The notes under the pieces were generated by a model. It was not told the origin of the DNA and made no database searches. It saw only the letters and a list, made by a program, of their open reading frames with translations. A stretch of 64,000 nt of DNA from Ficedula albicollis (Eukaryota; Chordata; Aves; Passeriformes; Muscicapidae). This document shows, piece after piece, positions 1 through 12,365 of this stretch. The position numbers were made by a program, and so were the translations under genes. Positions within the stretch are counted from its first letter, which is position 1, and each line of letters opens with the position of its first letter. The DNA lies in contig NC_021674.1 of NCBI RefSeq assembly GCF_000247815.1, forward strand, positions 84,512,147 through 84,576,146, read 5' to 3'.

Positions 1-1740
1 ACATGTGGAATTAAAACCAAAATTCTGAACAACTGTCATACTGACAAGTTAGTTATTTCACTTAACTGTATACTTATCTTAAGTCTAACTGATAGGCAAC
101 TGAAATCTAACATAAGCAGGACAACACCAGAAATGTCTGTGCACATGTATGCATACACACAGACATATATGAAGGTACGTATTTAACCAGCACAGTCCCT
201 TAGACTGAGTTTAATGTGATAGAACTAACACCTCTTTCACCCAGATTTCTTCTCTCGTGCACATTTAAGGCAGGGATGGACAGAGGAATTCTGCCCCTCC
301 CCTTTGCCAGTCTTGGAGAAAACACCTCTGAAAACATTAAGTAAACAATGTTTGGTTGTTGTTTACACAGCCTTCAAAGGACTCCATGATATATACACAC
401 TCAGAGTATGTTACAGATACAGCTCTAGGCTCATGTATTAATTAATAACCACGATCCAGCAACGTAAGTTGCCATATTTCCTACTCTGCACACTTTCATC
501 CCCTCTTGTGTCCTCATTACACCTGTTTCACAAATCTGGCACTCTCCTGCTTGTCTAGCCTTTGGATAATGGTGCCTCTAATATCATTAGGCTGATCTAA
601 TATGCTACCTTTCCAGACTGCAGATTGCCAAAAAACTCACGTACATATACATATTTATAGAGATTCTATGCCTGTACTTTTTCTATAAATATCTCTAATA
701 AGTACCTATCAAATAACATCTGAAAACCTTTTCCCTTTGCTTCAAATCAGCACAGATTTTACCCGCTCTTACCAAACCTGCCCAAGTATGACCGTCCATT
801 TGGACTTGGGCCACCCCCATAAATTTTTTGTCACCACCATCTACACTAGATTTTCTTCACATGTGGCTGCACTCTTAGGGTTTCTATCACATCATCAGTC
901 CTAAAATGAATGTGGCCCCAAACAATGGGGAAACACAAAACCAGCTGACAACTCAGTTCACCCATCGTAGAACACTGAAGCTTCAAATGGAGATGGTATC
1001 CAGTGTTGTGCTGCTCCTGCTGTTGGAAAGAGAATTCGTAAGCAAAAAGTGTGGCTACTGCATATAAAATCCATCTTCTCCATGCCACCTGTCCAGCCAG
1101 CAAGTACTCAAAGTGCACAGAGAAGACAGTGACTAGTCATCACCTTGACACTTTTAGCTGTCTGCTCTGCACAAATCTCACTACAGTCTGTGGAGACTTC
1201 AGGGAAAAAACGGAGAGACTGCATTTCACCACCATATCTTTTAAAGGTGTAAGGGAGGTAACATGGTAGCTGTCATTAACCAGAGTTTCTGAGCATTAGA
1301 ATTCCAGATTAATTATTCAAAACAACAAGCAGTATTTTGTTCACACAGTACATCTATTCCAGAACATCTTGTAATAAAAAGCTAATATCTGGCATCCTGG
1401 AGCAAGAGAAAATCTGCAAGAGGCTATGTTCTGTGCAATACAGGTACTGCAAATCTCCAATGCTAAACTTATTCCTGACTTGAAAAACTCTGCTTATGAG
1501 GAGCACTTAATTACATTAATTTTTATTTGTTACCATCATGGTAATTTGGCAGAATTTACTAGACTACTGGTCTATGCCATCAGGACATGTGCTTACAGCA
1601 ATTTTGCAAGATTAGAGTAGTAAATTTTTTGATGTATCAATGAAATTGTAAAAACCTAACGGTTAAAAATATTCCTATTTCAGGAGGCTTTTTGCATTAT
1701 GATTAAAAGCTTTTTAGAGACAAAAAAACAACCAAACCCG
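1..1740. other. AT-rich non-coding stretch
   Basis: I see no gene, RNA gene or recognised repeat here. ORFs on both strands are under 100 codons, overlap one another and show no domain. A short poly-A run lies just beyond the right edge, near 1760-1776, before the sequence turns GC-rich. Confidence 0.6.
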
Positions 1741-1929
1741 TCAAGACATCAAAAGAGTATTAAAAAAAAAAAAAAAAGGCAGGGGTTTACAAACGCGAAA
1801 GGTTTCTTTCAAATGCAGGTACTAAGGTTCATCACCCCCTTCGTATCACAATTATAAGCATTACCCCTCTGCCAGCTCAGTCGCAAACCTCCACAGGAGC
1901 CTTTTAGGAGCGGGCGAAGACTCGTTTTA

Positions 1930-2150
1930 TGGTGGGGCCAAAGAATACGGGCTAGGCCGGGGCCCGGGCGCGGAGCGAGGGCAGGGCAGCGCAGCCCGGC
2001 CTCCCCCCTCGCCCGGCGCTCACCCTGCCCGGCGCCCCCGGCCCCGCCGCCGCCACCGCTCCGTCCTGCGCCGCACCGAGCCCGGGCTGCTCCCGGCGCT
2101 GCGCCCACAAAGGAAAGCAGCACCGCGCTCCCAACGTCTCCCAACAGTGC
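1930..2150. promoter_or_regulatory. CpG island, left half; possible promoter or first exon
   Basis: The stretch is strongly GC-rich with many CpG dinucleotides, in sharp contrast with the AT-rich surroundings. In vertebrates such islands usually mark promoters. On the minus strand a good splice-donor match (GGGCAGG|GTGAGC, exon end near 2024) sits in the island, so a minus-strand first exon covering about 2025-2150 is possible. Minus-strand reading frames are open through much of the island, but that is expected from the low stop frequency of GC-rich DNA, and no protein is recognised. If a minus-strand gene starts here, its body lies to the left, outside the window. I infer the promoter role from composition alone. 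Confidence 0.5.
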
Positions 2151-2345
2151 AAGAAAGAAAGAAAGAAGGAAAAAAGAAAAAATGAACCAGATAGCCCTCA
2201 CTAAGCCCTCCTTGAAAAGCAGGTCTCTTTTCGCCAGACCTAACCACGGCAGCCACCCTTCCCCCACCACGAAGCCACCTCTCATTGTCGTCGCACCCAA
2301 AGGGGACCCATAACCCCCACCCCCCACCCCATACGAACTCACACG
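2151..2345. other. Purine-rich then C-rich lead-in to the poly-C run
   Basis: A purine-rich stretch (repeats of GAAA/GAAG around 2151-2182) is followed by moderately GC-rich sequence and then C runs of five and six separated by single A residues, just before the pure C tract. The graded C-rich edge suggests that at least a short C-rich repeat really exists here, whatever the true length of the tract. Confidence 0.5.
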
Positions 2346-3570
<1,225 letters not shown>

Positions 3571-3679
3571 ACAAGAGTCAAAGATTCCTATTAATCTTAA
3601 AATATTCTGTGGCCTGATCGTATTCAAATCCAAAAGTTGGGTTTTGCAAAATGTACAGCGTTGCCACGCCAGCTAAAGT

Positions 3680-4149
3680 GAAAGTGCAAGTCATGGCCTC
3701 AGGTACATTGACTTCTGGCATGAATGGTTTTCCATTTTAAAAAGCTTTCCCATGAAGCTGAAATACGGAAAACATGCGTTCTTTACAAACTAAAAGATAG
3801 TTTATGACGGTCTACAGCTAGGGAAAACCACATATTCATACGTTTCTTCAACAAGTTCCTTAATCTGGGATTCTATTGACTCTCCCTTCCCCCCACTTTA
3901 ATGCAAATTTGGGGAATTCTAATGTCTAATGTACCTGGTTCCTAACATTTCTAATCCCTGAAAAGTAACCTTCCAAAAATGTTTGAATTGAAGAGTTTGT
4001 AGACTGAAGTCCTAAATTAAGTAAATTAAAGCACCTAGTGCGTATGAGGAATAAAGAGGGAAATTGTTGTTTTCATTTAAGTCCTCTAAATTCGTTACTT
4101 TGGTTCCTGAATGCACCTAGCATGTTTAAAATACTTTTTAGAGTGCTCA
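3680..4149. other. Non-coding stretch, nothing recognised
   Basis: AT-rich sequence between the CpG island and the first tandem duplication. No ORF, RNA gene or repeat family was recognised. Confidence 0.55.
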
Positions 4150-4293
4150 GTTTTTATGTAATCGAGAGGCAAAAAGCGGTCAGGAGATGTCAGACTGCTC
4201 CCCAAGTGCTACATCCGTTTTTATGTAATCGAGAGGCAAAAAGCGGTCTGGAGGACCACAGGAGATGTCAGACTGCTCCTCAAGTGCTATATC
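4150..4293. repeat. Tandem duplication, unit about 67-76 bp
   Basis: Two adjacent copies (4150-4216 and 4217-4293) share the segment beginning GTTTTTATGTAATCGAGAGG and ending near CAAGTGCTA. The second copy carries about 11 extra bases (TGGAGGACCAC) in the middle. The short ORFs that span the junction on both strands repeat the same residues and are by-products of the duplication. Confidence 0.9.
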
Positions 4294-4299
4294 ACACCA

Positions 4300-7200
4300 C
4301 CAGAGCTTGCGAGTACTTAGAATCCCAAAAGCTGGAACACTGCTGGCAAATCTGCAAATCTCAGTCTTCAAAATCTCCTTAGGAAAAAAAAGGCTTCCTG
4401 AAAGAGAGATCACAAAATATCCTTCTTTCATTAGTAATGAGATTAACAGGAAACAATTAGGAGAAATTGGTCCCAGCTAATTATATAGGGAAACCAGAAA
4501 ATCATATGTTCAATAGAAACCTAATAGTTAAAAATAAAAAATAAATTTAGAGTCTAATTTTCAAAAATACCCTTTCCTTTTGTAACTCAGAGAGGCATTG
4601 TCCAGTTAGAGGGTTTACTGCTGAGGACACAGCATTAATCCACAAAAACAAATTCTTATTGACAGTTGAGAGTAGGCTGATCCAGGTCTACACAATTCTA
4701 CACAATTTTTTGAAAACTAAGGATTATGAGTTAGGATTATGAATTATTTGAATAAATGTTGGATGCATGGTAATGGACTTATTGATCAAGGTATCAAATA
4801 CAGCATCAGAGTTTTAGTGAACTGAGATACAGAAGAGATTAGAATACCCTTTTAAAGTAGAAAGGATGAGGGAATAAGCTGTCGGTCAATCTAGATGCAT
4901 GGTCAATTTTGGACTTTCTGATTGATAATTTAACATGTACTTTTTAATGGAAAAGAGCTGCCCAAAATTACATCTCATTGCACTGTTCTTTTTTCCTTTA
5001 TTTTGAAGTTCTTTAAGGATGCAAGAGGTAGAGCGTAGTCAAACCTCTTATTACTTAAGCTTTTATTAGTAGTCTATTCTCATCCTTAGGTTTGCTTTTT
5101 CATTTGAGAAGTATTTGTGAGGGAATGCAATACTGAGAGCACTCAAGTCTTACAAAATCTTTTCAGATCCTCTTAACTTTGCTTGGAACCAGAGGATTTT
5201 CTTCATGTGTAAGAAGTAACAGAATAAGCAATCAGAAAGAGAAAATTAGTATTCTCCTCCCTGCAGAGGAAAATCTTACAGAATTTAGTGAGTTTTCTTT
5301 CTCTCTAAAGGAAAAATTCAGTTGTGTTCACAGAACAATAGCCCAGGGATGACATGCATCAGGTCATTGCTTCTGGCCTTTCACATCCCTTAGAAGTTGA
5401 CCAGTCCCACTGTGGGTAATTGTAAATTCTGGATCTTACACTGTCCTGTGATTGTCAAACACTTGCCTGTGCACAGCTCTGTTGGCACAACTCTGTGTAG
5501 GGTGGAAAGCTGATTACTGCATTAGGCAGTGTTGGAGAATTTTTGTCTCGCCTTAGAAATCTATTTTTTCCTTTTCTTCCCACAATGAAAAAGTTATTAT
5601 TAATGAACGTGGCTTAGATGGCTTAGAAAATTACAGAAACTGAAAAGGTTTTTTTTCTTGGTATTTCTGATTCTTTCCAGTTCTTGTTTCCTCTATGTTT
5701 TTGTAAGGTTAGCCAAGAAGATGGGGGTAGCTATTCCCTAGAAACACTAGTTCCTTACTTAAGGAATAAAATGGAATTGGGATTGCAGTTTTGCAGCTTC
5801 TGTTGTGGTAGTGTACATTACTTCATTTTCTGTACTGGTATATATTGCATATAGACATTTAAGGGAATTTATAGGCACCTTGAATATTTTTTTGTTATAT
5901 ACAACCCATGAACCTGCTCTATAGACTATACAAAACTTTTTTTTAACAGTCCCATCTTTCAAGAAGTAATTGTTCTGGGGTGAAGATAATTTTCACTGTT
6001 TTCTATTGTTGTTCTTAGAACTGTTTATTGAACATATTAATGAAACACAATCTGTGTTCTCAGTTTTTAAAAAGTAACTGTTTTGTTGCTGTCCTCATGA
6101 TCTGCTGCCTAGTTTTTTTTCCTTTGAATTTCCAATGCAAAATCAGGCTTCTTTCTTGCACTGCAATATCTTGTTCTTTGTTATTAAAGTTACTGCTTTA
6201 ATTTTTGGGTTTTTCTCATATTATTCCAGGATAGCTGGCATACTGTAGGTAGCTCTTCAGGGATGTTCCCAAAGGGAAGAGTACTATTTGTCTGTGTGCT
6301 AGGACTTAGAGTGATACATCAGGGTGTGAAAAAGGTTTTTTGTTTAACTGTGGTATCAAAGATAGATTGTCAATTAGATAGTAAATATCTAAGAACTGCT
6401 TAAGATCATTAGGATTTTGTGTATTTTCTTAGTTCCTTCCTTGAAGGAGACCTTTTTTTTTGAATCTGATCAACTTACCTCAAAACTCAACACTGTACTG
6501 TTGAAAAGTAACCATAATAAACAAATATCTTTTAGGTTTTCTGCTACTGTTGTAAAGGTTCTGAAATTTAAAATAGCCATTATTCATTTAAGTTTCTTTT
6601 GCATTTGGTCATTACTGACTAGAACTATTCAAAGAGAAACAGTTTTGCTTTGGATCTGCAAGTTCTGCTACTGGACAGTGAGATAAAGCAACTGTGTTGG
6701 GCTAAAAAACATAATGACTAATTAAACATCAAAGTGAGTTTTGTATGTATAAAAGAGTGATTGAGGGATATGTCAAGATTGTCATCTGCAACATAGCATT
6801 AGATATTATTTTGGAAATAAAAATTTCTTTTTGCAGGATTGGGCTACATTTGGGAGGTCATTTTTTATAGAAAAAAAAGTTTGAGAATTTGTTGCACAGT
6901 CCAGAACCATTACATCATTTACATATCTTAAACAGAAAAATAATTATGATCAATGAGGATAAGTAAAACATTATAAAAGAGAATTATTTCAAATATATGC
7001 ATGAAGTTATGCTATAGAAGAAATAGCCAGTTATAAATCAAAGATAAAATACTCTATTGGAAAAATAGGGAATACTCTTACACATTTAATTATTTCCTAG
7101 TGATGTACATAGGGGAAATGTACATTAAATCTTTGAGGCAAAGATTGGTCTTTAACAAAAGACTAAAATGTTGATAGTTTTCTAAGTGTTAAAAGGGGGG

Positions 7201-7374
7201 CATATAAAAGGCTCAAGAAAAATACATTAGATTTAAGATACATAGAATCTACTTTCCAGTGTATATTCAAAATGTCTAACTTTATCATATTTTCTCTAAG
7301 TTTCCTGTAGCAACAATATTGTTAACCTAAAATAAACTTTTATTTCTTTCTAGTATTTTATGGTGCTGGTCTAA
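4300..7374. other. AT-rich non-coding stretch
   Basis: About 3 kb of AT-rich DNA with T-rich and A-rich runs. The largest ORF is 89 codons and shows no domain. No transposable element family was recognised, though very old copies could be missed by eye. Confidence 0.5.
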
Positions 7375-7876
7375 GGGAAATATGGTTTTGCTTACAAACT
7401 GATGAAATACATTTATTGTTTGTGTTTCAACTTTAAGATTAGGCAACAGCATAGATTTTTTTCTTTGTCTTTCAGTGTAACTGTTTCATTATTTTACTGA
7501 TAAGAGCAGAAGTTCTAACTGATTTAAAGAAGGAAAAATAGGAAATATTTCATTAGTCATAATGAATAGTATGTTTTCAACTTTAAGATTAGGCAACAGC
7601 ATAGATTTTTTTCTTTGTCTTTCAGTGTAACTGTTTCATTATTTTACTGATAAGAGCAGAAGTTCTAACTGATTTAAAGAGGGAAATATGGTTTTGCTTA
7701 CAAACGAAATACATTTATTGTTTGTGTTTCAACTTTAAGATTAGGCAACAGCATAGATCTTTCTCTTTGTCTTTCAGTGTAACTGTTTCATTATTTTACT
7801 GATAAGAGCAGAAGTTCTAACTGATTTAAAGAAGGAAAAATAGGAAATATTTCATTAGTCATAATGAATAGTATGT
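7375..7876. repeat. Mosaic tandem repeat, block order B-A-C-A-B-A-C
   Basis: Three blocks recur. A (105 bp) is at 7426-7530, 7576-7680 and 7728-7832. B (about 50 bp, starting GGGAAATATGG) is at 7375-7425 and 7681-7727. C (about 45 bp, starting AGGAAAAATAGG) is at 7531-7575 and 7833-7876. The copies are almost identical: A3 differs at two bases near CATAGATCTTTCTC, and B2 lacks a few bases. Each A block contains a TTCTTTGTCTTTCAG stretch that resembles a splice acceptor, so the locus carries three such sites. No coding potential was seen. Confidence 0.92.
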
Positions 7877-9289
7877 CATAACCACAATAGTCTTTCATCT
7901 ACTAACAAAAAAATTAAAAATGTATCTACAGCACAAAATGCTAAAATCAAAGACTACGTAATGAGGAAAATAAAATAATAGAAATTTTTACTACAATAAG
8001 AGTTAAGCATAAATAATAAAAGCAGGACTCAGACTGTTACTTAAGGCATGTCAGGCATCCAGAAGGATCCAGCATGCAAAACATACTATGCATTTATGCA
8101 CTGGGTCAGATCCTGTCTCTCTAATCTCTTGCTTTTCAAATCAATGGGAAATATGTCTTAAGTCAACTTCCAAAGTATGTTTAAACACATTTAATAGATA
8201 CTGAAACTTCTTTTGTAGGAAGTTACACAGAAGTCATTCTCACAATCCCATGTGGAGAGAAATGTAGCTTTTTAATCGCCAGCTAGCAGAACTTGCAATG
8301 ATCTTCTTTTAAAATGGTCTCAACATTAGAAAGAGAAATTGTTTTGTGGCTGATATCCTTGGAGATTCTTTGTCAACAACCATTAGCTTTAAGAACTTTG
8401 TTACTAGAGATGGCTTACTTAAACAAACAATTGTAATAAATATAAAACATCAAATTGGTATTGTTTCAGCATTGCACACCTCTTAGAGGAGGATCACCTT
8501 TGCCTTGCCTGTTTCATTAGATGTGTCTAGAGCGTTAAGAATGCTTGTGCTTCTAAGAAATTAAGGCAATCTTTTAGGAAAAGTTATTACATATTTCTAA
8601 TGAGAAAGTTTTGTATATATTGGAATCATGTTTCTAAAAGTAAACTAAACCAAGGCTCATAAAATGGCAAATATTAACCAGTACACGTAGAAGTAAAAAT
8701 ACATCCCAAAGCAAAGAAAAAGATCAAATTTCTGTACCTATTAACATGATCCATGGGGTTGTAGCAATCATAATGAAAGCAGAGGCAAAAAAATCATAGC
8801 AATACTGTTCTCAATTGGCATGACTTACACCAAGTTTGTTCCTTGCAAATTCGTCTTCTAATCAGAAGAACTTCTGAAACCTCTTTCCTAATATACATAG
8901 GAGACCAGAGATCTGAGCTGTGGAGATGGATGTGCTCCTGTACAGTACAGGTTAAGTACTGTGCTGGCTGTCTCATCTGGGAATTGGAGCCAGCTAAAGC
9001 ATACATAGCAATAACCATACTGCAAGTAATAGAATCTACATAATACAGGATTTGAAAGAGGTAAAGGGGTAATTTCATTTGTCCTTCTGCCTAGAGTTAT
9101 GACTTAAAATGTCAGTAGTATATGCCCTTAGAAGTCTCAGCTTAAGACTGATCTTCAGTCTCCACAGATATTATACTAGAATGGGAGGAGTGGGAGGTGT
9201 CCGTATTAACCTAAACAATATTTTTTAGAAATAGGTTTCTTTTTCTTCAGTTAGAATTCACTGTGCACTTTTTAGTAACCTCTCTATAC
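7877..9289. other. AT-rich non-coding stretch
   Basis: No gene or recognised repeat. The opposing ORFs of 94 codons (minus, 8794-9078) and 66 codons (plus, 8843-9043) overlap and have no recognised domain. Confidence 0.5.
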
Positions 9290-9645
9290 TGTGAGGTTGT
9301 AGATACTGTTGTGTATCTCAGCCTTTTCTACAAGTTCTTCAGTCTTCTTTCATCTATTATTTTCGATCTCCCTGGAATCACTTTAACTTGTCTGTATTTA
9401 AAGGTGGGGCATGCAAAACCGAATGCAGTACTAATGTAGCTTTCTCCAAAACTGAATAGAGCGGAATGACTGTCTTCTACTTCTGACATACTATAATTCC
9501 TTCAATATTTCCTAAAGTCTTTTTCAATGAAACCACAGATCATGGCCAATCTGTATTCCAGTATAAATCCTCCATCCTTTTCTGTATTGTTGTTCCATAG
9601 CAGCTGTATCTCAATTTGTATTATTTAGTTTGATTTCTTCATCTA
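9290..9645 (-). mobile_element. Old CR1-type LINE fragment, antisense orientation
   Basis: The plus strand reads like the antisense of the CR1 3' half. In order, it has a segment ending in TTCTACAAGTTCTTCAGTC, a CTCCCTGGAATCACTTTAAC segment, then AAAACCGAATGCAGTACT followed by the AGAGCGGAATGACTGTCTTC segment. Avian CR1 antisense consensus has the same order (CAGCCTTTC...CTTC, CTGGA...ACTTT, AAACTGAATGCAGTACTC, GAGGGGGACAATCACTTC). Divergence is high, so this is an old copy. It carries no reading frame. The match is from memory of the family; RepeatMasker would settle subfamily and borders. Confidence 0.6.
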
Positions 9646-12009
9646 AAGTGTCTTGATTGTCTGTGTTTCTTTGCTGCATGTCATCTTGCTGCTTTAAGTA
9701 ATTTCTTTTAATTCTAATCCTGTCTTTAACCCCTTGTTAGGTGTTTGCAGTACTTGTGGCCTGCCAGTGAAAAAAATAGAATTACAGCTAGGAAAAACCT
9801 GTGTAGGAAAAGCCTGTGTAGCATCAGGTGCCTCTCTCAGACTGTGAGAGAAGCATACTGAAAGTGCATTTTTCCAGCCTAGCTCCTGGTTCAGTTTTAG
9901 GAAGTCATACACAATGATTAGTATCTTACTGGAGTCAGTATCACCTGCCTTCTCTCCCTATTGATCCTGTGTGCCAGCTATTCCAGTGAAGATGGACAGG
10001 GCTGTAGCATGACATCAGAGCTTTTCAGTGATTCTCAGGAGACTGGAATACAAATCCCAGAGATCTGTAAGAAGACATGCACATCTGTGTAGAAGTCCAG
10101 AGTGCTTTGATCTCAGGTTTTTTTTTCCTCAGGATGAGAATGGCCTTCTGAGACATTATTTCCTTCTGTTAGAAGGATTTGGATGTCCACTGCTATTTTT
10201 GAAGATGTCATTTACATTCTTTAATGAAGTTATATCCTAACAGCACCAGTCCACATGAAATACTGTTATACATGCACTGTCAAATGCCAGAAGGTGTGCT
10301 TGGAAGGCTCAGACAAGATGAATTTTTTTCCAGAATTACAAGTCAATTAGGCCTTGTATAAACCGTATTAAATAAGATGTAAGAAATATTTGTGGTGTGG
10401 AGTGTGGCCCTGATGCAGTCTGTAGAGAACCTTGATTGATGGAAGCAATATGAGCCCTGAGATGGAGGAGGTTAAAGGAATTAAGATTTGCCTTTGTGTG
10501 CCCAAAGTTATACTGTATGAGGACATCTTAGTGGGAGGGGATGTTCTAACTGACAGTGACTTGTGAGATTTGTGGTATTTGTTAACAAGCTGTACCAATT
10601 TGTAAAGTGGCCTACCATAAGAATTTGTTTTAACTTTAAAGATTCTCCAAGTTTTTATGATCTTTGATAAATGATGATGTCAGTCATTAAGTGTCTGTCT
10701 TTGATTCATTCCAGGTGTGTATAATCCTTATCATTAGCTGCCTGTATAAAAACAAGATGAATCTGGTTGCCATTGGTATGCTATTCCTAATGAGTACCAT
10801 TAGGTCATGTCCTTCTTCAAGGAGATGTGGCTACTAAAAGTTGGAGGCCAAGAAACTAAGACATAGTTGAGGCCAAGGAATGGCTGCTACCACTGTGAGT
10901 CCTGTCACAAATTGCTGGAGCCCCCTGTAATAACATAGTCATTTGCATTAAAATATCAGCAGTACTGCTGTTGGTTTCATCAAAAGCTAAGGGGAATTTA
11001 GCTACTACGAGCATTACTGTTATGTGACTGGCCTGCAGACTTTTACAGGAGTGTTTTATGCTGTGTTTGGTGTTATCATCCATTTTATGCTAAAAATACT
11101 TGAGAGTCACTGGAGTAGTTGTCTTTTCTAGGAGCCTTAGGTCCACATCAGCTTGCAAGCATATTGTGAACATATGTAAGCATATTACTCAGATTGTTTA
11201 GTGCTCAGAAGAAAGATAATGTTCCTTTTAATGTTATGAAGACATTAATCTCTGGTTCTTTTTGAGAAAACCCTGTAACTTATGATTAAATTTGCTTATT
11301 TTAACACATGGAACTCTGTAAATTTGTATGTAAATAATCTAGATCATGAGCACTGTTTTCTTTATTTTGAAACAAAATAATGATAGGAAAACTAAACAGT
11401 TTCCATCAGTTGGAAGATGCATGTACTTTGACCTAGGGTCTATGGTTGCTAAAACAATGTGAAACTTCTACCAGACTGTTTAAATTATGGTTACCGTATG
11501 AGGACATTAATGTGGAACTGACCTATTATTAATGTCTGTCCTGTTTGCTGCCTGGTAGTATAGAAATTAAATGTATTGGTTTTCAGCATAGAAAAGTTTT
11601 AAAGTGCTGTATCAGTTTTCATCATAAAAATTCCAGACTCTGTACCACCCATAAAGATGAATAAAGACTGTAATCATTCAAGGGAAAATTCAGCAAGTTA
11701 AAAACACTTTTCTTAAGAATAGATAATATAATTTAAAGAAAACAAAACTAAATGTTATTCATGACCCACAACTAGTTTTACAAGAGGAAAATCGTCATTA
11801 AAATCATCATCATGACACTTGAAATGTCCTGTGAAGAAAATCAGTGTTGTAGAATGTTTCTGGTTTGTAGGATGCATTAAATTTTGTTGTTTTCATAGAG
11901 CAGAAGATTTTAAGATGCCTTAGAACAATGTATATGCTATCTATTCTCATTTTTAGGACTATCAAAAATATTTTCTTAAATGGGGAGTGTGTTGAGTTAT
12001 AGTACTGTC
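9646..12009. other. Non-coding stretch, nothing firmly recognised
   Basis: Mixed AT-rich sequence. The left end may continue the old CR1 copy. The ORFs near 10028-10240 (plus) and 10368-10598 (minus) have no recognised domain. Confidence 0.45.
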
Positions 12010-12365
12010 CTAATTAGTTTATTTTACAGCAACCTGTCACCTGCCGTTTTCTCCTCCCCAACAGACTGACTCAACCTTGTTTTCAGAATCTCTTTATCCA
12101 CCTTCCTCCCTGTGGCTCCTGCGCTAAATGCAATCCTTCAACTTCTGTTATTGCTCATTCTTCCCTTCCCTCAGTCTCCCCTAAAATCCTTTCCTCTGAC
12201 TCTTTCCTTTCATTCAGTTTGTTTTCAGCTTCTTTCCACCTAATCTCTCCATACCAAAATCCCTCACATGCTTCCAACAGAGACTTCTCCAATCATTTTT
12301 GTCCCACAACTGCCACCTCATTCTTGCCTTTTGTTGTGGTTCCCTCCCACTGCTGCTTCTGCTAT
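12010..12365. other. Pyrimidine-rich tract
   Basis: About 350 bp dominated by C and T on the plus strand with many CTTCC, CTCCC and TTTCC words, but no fixed repeat unit. A 70-codon ORF falls in it and is not convincing. It could be a decayed pyrimidine repeat; I recognise no family. Confidence 0.5.

Noticed and set aside
7375..7876. CRISPR-like array of spaced repeats
   Set aside because: Repeat blocks are 45-105 bp, the intervening blocks are themselves repeated, and the DNA is vertebrate.
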